Source of the DNA: Flavobacteriales bacterium
Lineage (GTDB): Bacteria; Bacteroidota; Bacteroidia; Flavobacteriales_F; PHOS-HE28
DNA length: 64,000 nucleotides
Reading direction: 5' to 3'
Assembly: GCA_016721005.1 (NCBI GenBank)
Contig: JADKJM010000019.1
Location: 496,001 to 560,000, forward strand
The notes beneath the pieces were generated by a model that saw only the letters and a list, made by a program, of their open reading frames with translations, ran no database searches and had not been told where the DNA came from. Made by a program: the position numbers and the translations under genes. Positions 26,845 to 35,548 of this stretch are shown piece after piece. Position 1 is the first letter of the stretch, and each line of letters begins with the position of its first letter.

Positions 26845-29598
26845 ATGGACAACACACAAGAAACAGCCCGCCGCGATCATTTCAATGCTGCCAGACTTCG
26901 GTCCCATACATGGGATCAATTGCGGCAGGTCGTTGCCGCATTGGATGCCCAGCAGGGTGATCCGAAAGTCGCTGCACAACTGTTGGATGAACTGCTGACG
27001 ATCGAATTGTACTGGGCGTACCCGGGCCGCGATCGCGTGAAGCGCCTGCGCGAAATGGCGAAGTCGAAGGACTTCCATTCGCTGTTCTTGGCGGTGGACC
27101 TGATCGTACGGAATCTGGTGAGCGGCGCCTTCCGCAACGACCCGCTCTCCATGTCGGATATGAGCGGCCCCGAGGATCATGCCGAGGACCAGGAGAAGTC
27201 GCGCCAGAATTATTTCGAGGTGCTCTTCGTGGAGGAGATCGATGACCAGGAGGAGGAGGGGTTGAAGCAGAAATTGCGACAGTACCGCGAAAAGTCCGAC
27301 TCCTTCACTTATGACGTACTGGTGGTGCGTACCGTCCAGGATGCGCTGATGGCGTTGGTCTTCAACCACAACATCCAAGCGTGCGTGATCCGGTACGGCG
27401 TGCCGTTCAAGAGTGACCATGCTACTGGCGTCCTGCGCGACTTCACACGCACGTTCGATCAGATCGACCTGAGCGGCCAGAGCCGTTCCTCCATGGGGCC
27501 TTTGCTCGGCGACATCGTAGGCCGGTTCCGTCCCGAGGTGGATCGCTACTACGTCACCGACACCCCGATAACCGGGTTGATCGACAGCACACTGAAGACC
27601 TTCCGTCGCATTTTCTACCGCACGGAGGATCTGCAGGAGTTGCACCTCACGATCCTGCGCGGCATCCGCGAACGCTACGAGACGCCCTTCTTCACTGCGC
27701 TGAAGGAATACAGCAAGAAACCGATGGGCGTCTTCCACGCCATGCCGATCTCACGCGGCAATTCGGTGTTCAAGAGCCGCTGGATCCAGGACTTCGGTGA
27801 GTTCTACGGAAGGAACCTCTTCCTCGCGGAGACCAGCGCCACCACGGGTGGATTGGATTCGCTGTTGCAGCCGACCGGTCCATTGAAGAAGGCGCAGGAG
27901 TTCGCTTCGCGCGCGTTCGGATCACAACACACCTTCTTCGCCACCAACGGCACTTCGTCATCGAACAAGATCGTCGTGCAGGCGTTGGTCGAACCCGGCG
28001 ACGTGGTGCTGATCGATCGTGACTGCCACAAGAGCCACCACTACGGCATGCTGCTCAGTGGCGCGTACCCGGTGTACCTGCACAGTTATCCATTGCCGAA
28101 GTACAGCATGTATGGCGCGGTGCCGTTGGAACACATCCGGGAGAAGCTCTGTGCATTGAAGAAAGGCGGACGACTGGAGAAAGTGAAGATGCTGCTGCTC
28201 ACCAACAGCACCTTCGATGGTGTGGTGTACAACGTGGAGCGCGTGATGGAGCAAGTGCTCGCGATCAAGCCGGACATCGTGTTCCTGTGGGATGAGGCCT
28301 GGTTCGCCTTCGCGAACTTCAGCTACATCATGCGACAGCGCACCGCCATGCACGTGGCCGCCAAACTGCACAAGAAGTACAAGACCGAGGAGTACAAGAA
28401 GGAGTACGAAAAGCACATCGCCTCGTTGAAGTCCGGTGAAGAACCGCGCATGCCCGACCCTGCGAAAGTGCGCATCCGTGTGTACGCCACACAGAGCACG
28501 CACAAGACCTTGAGCTCGATGCGGCAAGGCAGCATGATCCACATCTGGGACGAGGATTTCGTACGCAAGAGCGAAGCCGCCTTCCATGAGGCGTACATGA
28601 CGCACACCAGCACAAGTGCGAACTACCAGATCCTCGCGAGCCTGGATGTCGGCCGCAGGCAAGTGGAGTTCGAAGGACACGAGCTCGTGGAGAAGGCGAT
28701 CGAACTGGGCATGTTGCTGCGTCGCACCATCCGCGAACACGACAAGCTGCGCAAGTGGTTCGACATCATCACGATCGGCGAACTGATCCCGAAAGAGCAT
28801 CGCGAAAGCGGCATCGAAGGCTACTACTCGCGGGAGCGCGGCTGGCCCGATATCGAGAAGGCGTGGGCCGAGGATGAGTTCGCACTCGACCCCACCAAGA
28901 TCAACCTCTTCACCGGCAAGACGGGGATCGACGGCGACACCTTCAAGAACCAATACCTCATGGACAAGTACGCGATCCAGGTCAACAAGACCTCGCGGAA
29001 CAGCGTGCTCTTCATGACCAACATCGGCACCACGCGCGGATCACTGGCGTACCTCACCAAGGTGCTGCTGCAGATCGCCGACGATCTGGAAACGCGCAAC
29101 GCCGGCATGGATCACGCCGAGAAGAAGATGCACGTGGGCCAGATCCGCTCGTTGGTGGAAGAAGTTCCACCGTTGCCGGACTTCACCAGTTTCCATCGTT
29201 CATTCCTGGGTCAGCCCGGTGTGCCAGGTGGTGATATACGCGCGGCGTATTTCCTCGCGTACAAACACCAGAACTGCGAGCACCTCAAGTTGAATGAATG
29301 CTTGAAGGCGATGGCCACCGGTCGTGAACTCGTATCGGCGTCCTTCGTGATTCCTTACCCACCGGGCTTCCCCGTATTGGTTCCGGGACAGGTGATCGAC
29401 GAGGAGATCATCAATTTCCTTCTCGCCATCGACGTGAAGGAGATCCACGGCTATCGGGAAGAACTAGGACTTGTGGTCTTCACGGATGCCACATTAGGAA
29501 GACAGAAAACGGGTACCGCATTGGGCGGTATGCGAATGCCGGCCATGCCGGGGAATGGGAACGCGAAAGGGAAGGAAGCGGTTGGGAAGAAGAAGTAA
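26845..29598 (+). CDS. PLP-dependent Orn/Lys/Arg decarboxylase family protein
   Basis: 917 residues from ATG 26845 (MDNTQETARRDHFNAAR). An N-terminal helical extension and wing-like domain (to about 290) precede a fold-type-I PLP core. Visible: FFATNGTSSSNKIVVQAL, DVVLIDRDCHKSHHYGMLLS, LWDEAWFAFANFSYIM, and the PLP-lysine motif STHKTLSSMRQGSMIHIWDE. The C-terminal domain contains PYPPGFPVLVPGQ. It would decarboxylate arginine, ornithine or lysine to a polyamine precursor; substrate cannot be read. Unusually long for the family and ends in a Lys-rich tail. An upstream in-frame extension to 26749 looks non-coding. Confidence 0.85.
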   Translation: MDNTQETARRDHFNAARLRSHTWDQLRQVVAALDAQQGDPKVAAQLLDELLTIELYWAYPGRDRVKRLREMAKSKDFHSLFLAVDLIVRNLVSGAFRNDPLSMSDMSGPEDHAEDQEKSRQNYFEVLFVEEIDDQEEEGLKQKLRQYREKSDSFTYDVLVVRTVQDALMALVFNHNIQACVIRYGVPFKSDHATGVLRDFTRTFDQIDLSGQSRSSMGPLLGDIVGRFRPEVDRYYVTDTPITGLIDSTLKTFRRIFYRTEDLQELHLTILRGIRERYETPFFTALKEYSKKPMGVFHAMPISRGNSVFKSRWIQDFGEFYGRNLFLAETSATTGGLDSLLQPTGPLKKAQEFASRAFGSQHTFFATNGTSSSNKIVVQALVEPGDVVLIDRDCHKSHHYGMLLSGAYPVYLHSYPLPKYSMYGAVPLEHIREKLCALKKGGRLEKVKMLLLTNSTFDGVVYNVERVMEQVLAIKPDIVFLWDEAWFAFANFSYIMRQRTAMHVAAKLHKKYKTEEYKKEYEKHIASLKSGEEPRMPDPAKVRIRVYATQSTHKTLSSMRQGSMIHIWDEDFVRKSEAAFHEAYMTHTSTSANYQILASLDVGRRQVEFEGHELVEKAIELGMLLRRTIREHDKLRKWFDIITIGELIPKEHRESGIEGYYSRERGWPDIEKAWAEDEFALDPTKINLFTGKTGIDGDTFKNQYLMDKYAIQVNKTSRNSVLFMTNIGTTRGSLAYLTKVLLQIADDLETRNAGMDHAEKKMHVGQIRSLVEEVPPLPDFTSFHRSFLGQPGVPGGDIRAAYFLAYKHQNCEHLKLNECLKAMATGRELVSASFVIPYPPGFPVLVPGQVIDEEIINFLLAIDVKEIHGYREELGLVVFTDATLGRQKTGTALGGMRMPAMPGNGNAKGKEAVGKKK

Positions 29599-29783
29599 TG
29601 CTCTCTTTGGCTGTGTGGATCTCGAAGTACAGGAATGTTCCAAAGATCATTCTGTCGAGCACTCTTTTTGGGCCGGATCCTACTTCTGTAACTAACTGCT
29701 GTTGAAAGCTTCCCTAGGTCACCTTCTTCGCCCTTCTCCTGCATGGCACTACATTGCAACCACCGGACTGTCGTTTCTAGCAA

Positions 29784-30788
29784 ATGGGGACCCTCAGGAA
29801 CGTACTTGGTATTGTCTCCTCGCTTATTGCGATAAGTGGTCTCGTCTACGCGCTGTTCTTGCAAGAGGCAACGGATGAAACCCAGCTTGCCGATAAGGTA
29901 TTCATCGTGCTAGTTGCTACGGTGCTCATCCTCACAGCAGGGCTCGCTTGGTCAACAGCGAAATTGCAGTCTGAGATCAAGACAGTAGGGGCGCTGCCGT
30001 CTGACCATAAGGCTCTTACCCTTGAACACGGGCGACTGCGCAAGCAGTTTGACAACGTTACCGACTCGTTTCATTCGCTAGCACATTTACAGCGTAACCT
30101 ATCCGTGGCTTTTTACAACAAGAACATGAAGACCCTCAAAGCAGAGGAATTCGATTCGATGTTCAAGTTGATGGAACAGTATCTCAGTGTATATACAAGT
30201 CACATTGCCGCTCTTATGAATGAATTGTCCGGTGGCCGGTGCGCGGTATGCATCAAGCTTTGCCTGAAAACTCAGGAAGCACCACAGGCTTCGGACCTCG
30301 CCAACTCGTATGTGATGACGTGGTACCGGGACAACAAGTCCTATCGTAAGCGGAAACTCAGTGACTATGATCGTGTATCAGGCCAGAAGACTCGAACCGC
30401 AGTTGAGAAGAACACGGCCTTCAAGAAGATTATGAATCCCAGGGAGCGTGATTCCACTTACTTGCGAGACAACTTGCTCGAGCTGGCAGAGGCTGGAGAA
30501 TACCAGAATGACAATACAGAGTGGAAATCGCTCTATACTGCGACTGCTGTGGTTCCGATATGCCTTCCCGTTGAGAAGAATGAGCGCGCTCGTCGGATCC
30601 TCGGGTTCGTTTGCGTTGACAACAAGGAAGGTGGCTTGCAGAATTCGTTGGTTGAGAACATACTCTGCGCACTAGCTGATAGTTTCTATCCGTTAGCTGC
30701 TCGTTACATTGAAGCTTGGACAATTGCCGACACCAAAAAGTGGAACAATGGACAAACAAGAGACCTTCCAATTCGGGGTAATCGTTGA
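29784..30788 (+). CDS. Membrane protein with GAF-like sensor domain (putative defence island)
   Basis: 334 residues. Two N-terminal transmembrane helices (VLGIVSSLIAISGLVYALFL and VFIVLVATVLILTAGLAW) are followed by a coiled-coil stretch (residues 65-120) and a cytoplasmic domain. The latter contains CAVCIKLCLKTQE, a variable loop and LYTATAVVPICLPVEKNERA then RRILGFVCVDNKEGG, a GAF-like pattern. It probably senses a ligand or stress signal at the membrane. It heads a run of four closely spaced genes of lower GC than neighbours. The GAF assignment is inferred from pattern only. Confidence 0.5.
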   Translation: MGTLRNVLGIVSSLIAISGLVYALFLQEATDETQLADKVFIVLVATVLILTAGLAWSTAKLQSEIKTVGALPSDHKALTLEHGRLRKQFDNVTDSFHSLAHLQRNLSVAFYNKNMKTLKAEEFDSMFKLMEQYLSVYTSHIAALMNELSGGRCAVCIKLCLKTQEAPQASDLANSYVMTWYRDNKSYRKRKLSDYDRVSGQKTRTAVEKNTAFKKIMNPRERDSTYLRDNLLELAEAGEYQNDNTEWKSLYTATAVVPICLPVEKNERARRILGFVCVDNKEGGLQNSLVENILCALADSFYPLAARYIEAWTIADTKKWNNGQTRDLPIRGNR

Positions 30789-31026
30789 CAAGTCCGAGGC
30801 TTACGACCCGCTCACTCAGCAGTTCATTAGTGGCGAGGTATCGCAGAATGATATCATTCGCATTGTGGTCAATGCCTTACGTAGCGCCGATAAACGCGTC
30901 TATAACATCAATGTCCACGACTTCTCGAAGATTGAGGCGTTCATCAGCGGTTTGAGCAGCGATCAAGAGGGCCTCAAGCCCAAGACGACCATTGTCTATG
31001 AGCCGAGGCTGGAAGAGGTTGTGTGA
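30748..31026 (+). CDS. Small hypothetical protein of the MTase/GHKL island
   Basis: 92 residues from ATG 30748 (MDKQETFQFGVIVDKSEAYD), overlapping the end of the GAF-like gene by 41 bp in another frame. A longer in-frame start at 30709 would overlap more. Mixed alpha/beta with no recognised motif; it ends PKTTIVYEPRLEEVV. Its position between sensor and methyltransferase genes suggests it is part of the same system. Confidence 0.5.
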   Translation: MDKQETFQFGVIVDKSEAYDPLTQQFISGEVSQNDIIRIVVNALRSADKRVYNINVHDFSKIEAFISGLSSDQEGLKPKTTIVYEPRLEEVV

Positions 31027-31076
31027 CAGTGGTTAGTGATCGATTCCTTTAGTTCTCTGGATTAAGCACTCGCTTT

Positions 31077-32243
31077 ATGATTGACGCTCTTCGCATCTCT
31101 GGTATTCTCAATTCCAACCATGTCGTTTCTGGTCTGAGCCACAATCTCTACCGTTATCCAGCACGGTTCAGCCCTCGGTTCGTGCGCGAGATTATCGCGA
31201 GCCTGAGTGAGCCAGGAGACTTGGTTATGGATCCTTTCGTCGGCGGAGGCACCTCGGCCGTCGAAGCGCTCTCAGCTGGGCGCAGCTTTCTGGGGTGTGA
31301 CATTAATCCGATTGCGGTCTTCGCTTCAAGAGCAAAGCTTGAGGCATTTTCTGAAAGCACACTGAACAAAGCCTTGCAGATCATTAGTGCAAAAGGGGAA
31401 CAGACTACCTGCGGGGGAGTTATTCCCAAGCACTACTTGAAGGACGGCTATCTGAACAATGTCCCTCGGCGGTTCCAGCGTTTGATTGCGCCAATTCTCA
31501 CGTTGACTGAGGAACTTGAGAATCAAGAGGTCGAACTATTCATCCGCTCAGTTCTCCTGAAGACCAGCCAATGGGCACTCGACTGTCGAGAGCAGACACC
31601 AACTGGCAGAGCCATTCGCAAGCGCTTTGTTGAAGACGCCTACGCGATCTTCACTGGATCACAGGCCTTCACTGAACTGCGCAAATCAAACGCCTCACGC
31701 TTCGGTGTTGATCCCAAGGCCGAGATACACTTGAGTGCGGCCCAAGAACTTCCCTTCAAATTGCTGGCGACAAACAGAAGGTTGTCAAAGGCAAAGCTTA
31801 TAGTCACATCGCCTCCATATGCAGGAACGCACATTGTCTACCACCAATGGCAGATTAATAGTAGAAGAAGAACGCGTGTTCCGTTTTGGCTCATCAACTC
31901 CTTGGACGGCATGGGGACCCCCTACTATACGTTCGGTGACTACCGGACTCACACACGATCAAAGTACTTCGAGGAAGCACTGCAGGCCTACTCTACCATG
32001 AAGTCAATGCTCGACCCGGCTGGCACGCTTGTCCAACTCGTCGGCTTTTCGAATCCCAGAGTACACTTACCCCGATACTTGGAGATGCTGAGGGTGGCTG
32101 GCTATGAAGAGGTTACTGATCGCGACTCGCTAGGCAGGGCGCAGCGCGTTTGGCGCAATGTCCCGAACCGGCGCTGGTACAACAACACGGTTGCATCTCC
32201 AGCGAATGGCCGTGAAGTCATGTTGATCCATAGACCTGTATAG
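31077..32243 (+). CDS. DNA adenine-N6/cytosine-N4 methyltransferase
   Basis: 388 residues. A motif X-like segment (HNLYRYPARFSPRFVREII, residues 22-40) leads into the SAM-binding motif I DPFVGGGTSAVEALSAG (52-68) and LGCDINPIAVF. About 165 residues later comes the catalytic motif IV TSPPY (244-248). The order X-I-(insert)-IV, with a long segment between that could be the target recognition region, resembles alpha-type amino-methyltransferases. No restriction nuclease domain is visible in the protein. The stop TAG is 1 bp from the next ATG, so the GHKL ATPase gene is almost certainly co-transcribed. Confidence 0.8.
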   Translation: MIDALRISGILNSNHVVSGLSHNLYRYPARFSPRFVREIIASLSEPGDLVMDPFVGGGTSAVEALSAGRSFLGCDINPIAVFASRAKLEAFSESTLNKALQIISAKGEQTTCGGVIPKHYLKDGYLNNVPRRFQRLIAPILTLTEELENQEVELFIRSVLLKTSQWALDCREQTPTGRAIRKRFVEDAYAIFTGSQAFTELRKSNASRFGVDPKAEIHLSAAQELPFKLLATNRRLSKAKLIVTSPPYAGTHIVYHQWQINSRRRTRVPFWLINSLDGMGTPYYTFGDYRTHTRSKYFEEALQAYSTMKSMLDPAGTLVQLVGFSNPRVHLPRYLEMLRVAGYEEVTDRDSLGRAQRVWRNVPNRRWYNNTVASPANGREVMLIHRPV

Positions 32244-32244
32244 T

Positions 32245-34659
32245 ATGCCAGACCACAGTGCCCTTCTTAAGCAACTTCTTGACGCTACGCGCTCAAGCGA
32301 GATCTTGGCTATTCTCACGGAACTAGGCGACCATCCGGAAATGGGCATACGCAGTCCGTTCGGCACTTCGCAGCTCTTTTGGGAACCCTACGACGGGAAC
32401 GCGTTCAACATGGGCTCCATTGGCTTCGGGTCAAAGTCCGGTCGCAGCTTGACCGAACGCATCACCAATGCGATCGACGCTTTGATCGACGCTCGCGCAG
32501 CTTCGGCTCCGATGCCAAGACCAGGCTCCCCGCAGGACGCCATGTCAACATGGTTTGGCCGTCCAGCAACTGGTCCTGACACTGGACTGCATCAGTGGGA
32601 CTATGCGCGCGACGGATATGACCGGAGGATCCATGTGCTGCTGCAACCGAACGACCTTCCCGACACACCAACGATAGACATCCTTGACTCGGGTGTTGGG
32701 ATCACGCCTGCTGACTTTCCCAAGACCATCCTGTCCCTACAACGCGGTAACAAGATCACCAAGAAGTACCTGGCCGGGGCTTATGGGCAAGGTGGCGCAT
32801 CCACGCTTCGCTTCTGTGATTATGTGCTCGTCATTTCTCGGTCCGAATCCAACCCAGCGCAGATTGGCTTCACCCTTGTCCGCAACGTGCGTTTGGGCGA
32901 TGACTACAAGGAAGATTGCTATGCCTTCCTTGCGTATGCAGATTCGTCCGGGACCGCTGCAGTACTCACCTCGGATGACACATCACCGTTGGTGATCAAG
33001 ACCTCGGAATCGCTCAAGAGAGAATACACCCTGACGACAGGCACGCTCGTGCGCCACTATGGGTTCCAGCTGTCGAACACAGCGGGCAAGCTCGCTCCCC
33101 AACCGGGCAACCTCTATCACTTCTTGCACTACTCCATGTTCGATCCGCTCTTCCCGTTCCGCATCGTGGATAATCGGGATAGCAATTCGGGTCGCGAGGA
33201 ACTGGTGCGCGGTAGTCGCAACCGCCTGATGGACTATGCCAAGGCCCCGGAGATGGCCGATGAGAACTCGCGCACCCAGTTGCAGCATTATCGTTCCATG
33301 GAGTGGGTGACTCCTGCGGGTAGTCCGGTCCCCTGTGTCGGCGTGGAGTACTGGGTCATCTTCAACTACGAGAAGAAGAAGGCGGGCTACCACCTTCGTC
33401 CTGACTCCAACGCTCTGTTTGTTCAGAAGCGACACCCAATCGTGTTCACCTTCAACGGCCAGAACCAGGGTGACATCGGGAACTACATTTTCAAGCAGGC
33501 GAACCGACCCATGGTTGCGCGGCATGTCATCGTGCATGTAGACGCATCTCGCGTTGGTAAGGATGTGCGCAAGGGCCTGTTTACCTCAACGCGCGAAGGT
33601 CTTATCGAGGATGGTCCTGTTGTAAAGAGCATCCTTCAAGAGATTTCGCGAATGATTTCTGAAGACGAGGTTCTTGAACGCTTGGAAAAGCAACTCGAGG
33701 AGGCCGTGACCCAGCGGACGTCACAGGAAACCGAGGACGAAGTGCAGAAGCAAATCTCAGCGTTGTTGAAAGAGGCTGGCTACGAATCAACGGAGAAGGC
33801 CGAGACTGATACCCCCGGCGAGAACGATAATGGGATAAGGCCTCGAACACCGCGGCCACCCAAACCACCACAAGAGCCGCTTCATACGCTACCGTACCCG
33901 GAAGTATCTTTCCTGAAGATCGTCTACCCGGAGGTCGCGTTCGAACTTGAACTGAACAGCACCGTATCTGTTCTGATTCACACTGATGCCGATGCTCGAA
34001 TGCACGCGCAACTTCGCGTTCGTTTCGAGCCGGACGTTCTCGAGGTGGCTTCCGTCAAGCCGCTCAGTGGTGGGCGAGCGCGCTGGCGCCTCAAAACCAA
34101 ACAAGGTTCCACTGCTGGTCAATCGGGTAACGTGGTGGTCACGGTGACACGGCATGACGGTTCACAGCTTACCGACACGATCGACTTTGCCCTCATTGCC
34201 CCCAAGTCCCAACCCGCCCAGCAAGGCAGAGGAAAGATCCCGCCCTTCGAGGTGCTCCCGGTCAATCCCGATGATTCCCAATGGGACACGTTATGGGATG
34301 AAGAGGACTACCAGGACAAGAACGCGGTCGCATATAAGGCGCTCAAGACACAGGGCAAGATCATCGTATATTACTCTACGGTCTTCACACCCTTTGCTCA
34401 AACAGTTGCGCGTCTCAAACTTCAGAGCGAGAGCAAGATGAAGCTCTTTACGACAAATTACAAAGTGTGGATAGGCTACCATGCGATCATCCAGTTGAAG
34501 GGCCAACAGAACGAGGATGCTACAACCAGCGATGATGGCGTGATCGAGTTCGAGCGGGACCGTGAACGTGTTAGGGTTGCTCAGCTTCAACTGAAGCAAG
34601 CAATGGCCATGACTGAACTCATGCTCAAGGCTAGCAAAGCGCAAGAGGCCGAGCGTTAG
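32245..34659 (+). CDS. GHKL-type ATPase with beta-sandwich and helical C-terminal regions (putative defence effector)
   Basis: 804 residues. The N-terminal GHKL (Hsp90/MutL/gyrase-type) ATP fold has the N-box ERITNAIDALIDAR (Glu71, Asn75, Asp78), the G1 box DILDSGVGI (145-153) and the glycine lid GAYGQGGASTLRF (178-190). A transducer-like region follows. Then come a charged helical segment around residues 470-520, a Pro-rich linker, an Ig-like beta domain (about 550-650) and a C-terminal helical region rich in Gln/Lys. No family name recognised. Coupled to the methyltransferase, it could be an ATP-driven modification-dependent effector or partner of a phage-defence system. Confidence 0.7.
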   Translation: MPDHSALLKQLLDATRSSEILAILTELGDHPEMGIRSPFGTSQLFWEPYDGNAFNMGSIGFGSKSGRSLTERITNAIDALIDARAASAPMPRPGSPQDAMSTWFGRPATGPDTGLHQWDYARDGYDRRIHVLLQPNDLPDTPTIDILDSGVGITPADFPKTILSLQRGNKITKKYLAGAYGQGGASTLRFCDYVLVISRSESNPAQIGFTLVRNVRLGDDYKEDCYAFLAYADSSGTAAVLTSDDTSPLVIKTSESLKREYTLTTGTLVRHYGFQLSNTAGKLAPQPGNLYHFLHYSMFDPLFPFRIVDNRDSNSGREELVRGSRNRLMDYAKAPEMADENSRTQLQHYRSMEWVTPAGSPVPCVGVEYWVIFNYEKKKAGYHLRPDSNALFVQKRHPIVFTFNGQNQGDIGNYIFKQANRPMVARHVIVHVDASRVGKDVRKGLFTSTREGLIEDGPVVKSILQEISRMISEDEVLERLEKQLEEAVTQRTSQETEDEVQKQISALLKEAGYESTEKAETDTPGENDNGIRPRTPRPPKPPQEPLHTLPYPEVSFLKIVYPEVAFELELNSTVSVLIHTDADARMHAQLRVRFEPDVLEVASVKPLSGGRARWRLKTKQGSTAGQSGNVVVTVTRHDGSQLTDTIDFALIAPKSQPAQQGRGKIPPFEVLPVNPDDSQWDTLWDEEDYQDKNAVAYKALKTQGKIIVYYSTVFTPFAQTVARLKLQSESKMKLFTTNYKVWIGYHAIIQLKGQQNEDATTSDDGVIEFERDRERVRVAQLQLKQAMAMTELMLKASKAQEAER

Positions 34660-34682
34660 TTTCTATTGGAGTACAAAACGAA

Positions 34683-34710
34683 CAAGCCCCGGAGACCAGT
34701 CCGGGGCTTG
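34683..34710. terminator. Bidirectional terminator between convergent genes
   Basis: CAAGCCCCGGA-GACCAG-TCCGGGGCTTG is a perfect 11-bp stem with a 6-nt loop. It sits 24 bp after the GHKL gene stop and 22 bp from the end of the minus-strand gene at 34732. It marks the right boundary of the low-GC island transcript. Confidence 0.75.
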
Positions 34711-34731
34711 CATTCTAAAGTGTGTCTTTGT

Positions 34732-35409
34732 TCACGCCGCTTCCGCCACGTCCTTCTTATCCGTACCACTGTTCACAATGATCCGCGCATCGAAGTACTC
34801 CTGGTGGAAAGCCGGGGCGCTCGTCTCGAATTCCGGCATCAGCTTATCCATCCGCTTCGTCAGGATCTTCATGCTGTCCTTCACCAAGGCGTTGATCTCC
34901 GCCGTGGCACCCTTCCGCACCGTCAGCGCGGCGCGGGGGCTACCCACCGTCGCCACATAACTGTCTATCGCGGTCTGTAAGGTGGTAAGGTCGGCGGCAT
35001 CCAGTCCGTACGCACCAAGGTCCGCGATCACACCGTTCGCCACGTCGTGGATCCCTTGGCAGGTCTGGGCCACCACCGCATCGCGCACCTTGTTCAGATC
35101 GCTTCGGCTGTAGTCCACGGCATCACGCATGATCACATTGCCCTTGTCCTCGGCGTAGGCGTACGCGCCTTCCGCCACCTCATGCGCCTTCTTGATCATC
35201 GCTTCCTTCTTCAAACGTTTGTCCAATGCCACACCCTTCAAGCTGGTCTCTTGGGTCTGTGTGGCGTTCTCGAGGCTGGCAAGGTTGGCGTCCAATTCAT
35301 CCTTCGCATTCTTGAAAGGAACCAATCCTGTCCAAACCGCAGCGTGCTTCATGAGCACCTGCAGCAGAGCATAGATCATGCTCATCCGGTCTTCATTAGG
35401 CTTGTTCAT
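34732..35409 (-). CDS. Conserved-looking helical hypothetical protein
   Basis: 225 residues, predicted nearly all alpha-helical and soluble: no signal peptide or membrane segment. Segments include RMSMIYALLQVLMKHAAVWT, KKAHEVAEGAYAYAEDKGN and FETSAPAFHQEYFDARIIVN. I do not recognise a named family. The upstream region to the IS element is AT-rich and may carry its promoter, though I see no clear TAnnTTTG. Confidence 0.55.
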   Translation of the reverse strand: MNKPNEDRMSMIYALLQVLMKHAAVWTGLVPFKNAKDELDANLASLENATQTQETSLKGVALDKRLKKEAMIKKAHEVAEGAYAYAEDKGNVIMRDAVDYSRSDLNKVRDAVVAQTCQGIHDVANGVIADLGAYGLDAADLTTLQTAIDSYVATVGSPRAALTVRKGATAEINALVKDSMKILTKRMDKLMPEFETSAPAFHQEYFDARIIVNSGTDKKDVAEAA

Positions 35410-35548
35410 CGTCGTGCCGTTTTTGTTGGCGACTTTACAACGGACACGTACTTCCTATAGTTACGGTAGTTACAATATATTTACACATTCATAGCAACCA
35501 CGGGCCTTCCAGAGCCTCCATGAAGGTAACTCCCTTCCCGTCTGGGGT

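Noticed and set aside
31077..34659. A classical restriction-modification system
   Set aside because: No recognisable endonuclease motif in any of the four island genes; the partner is a GHKL ATPase.
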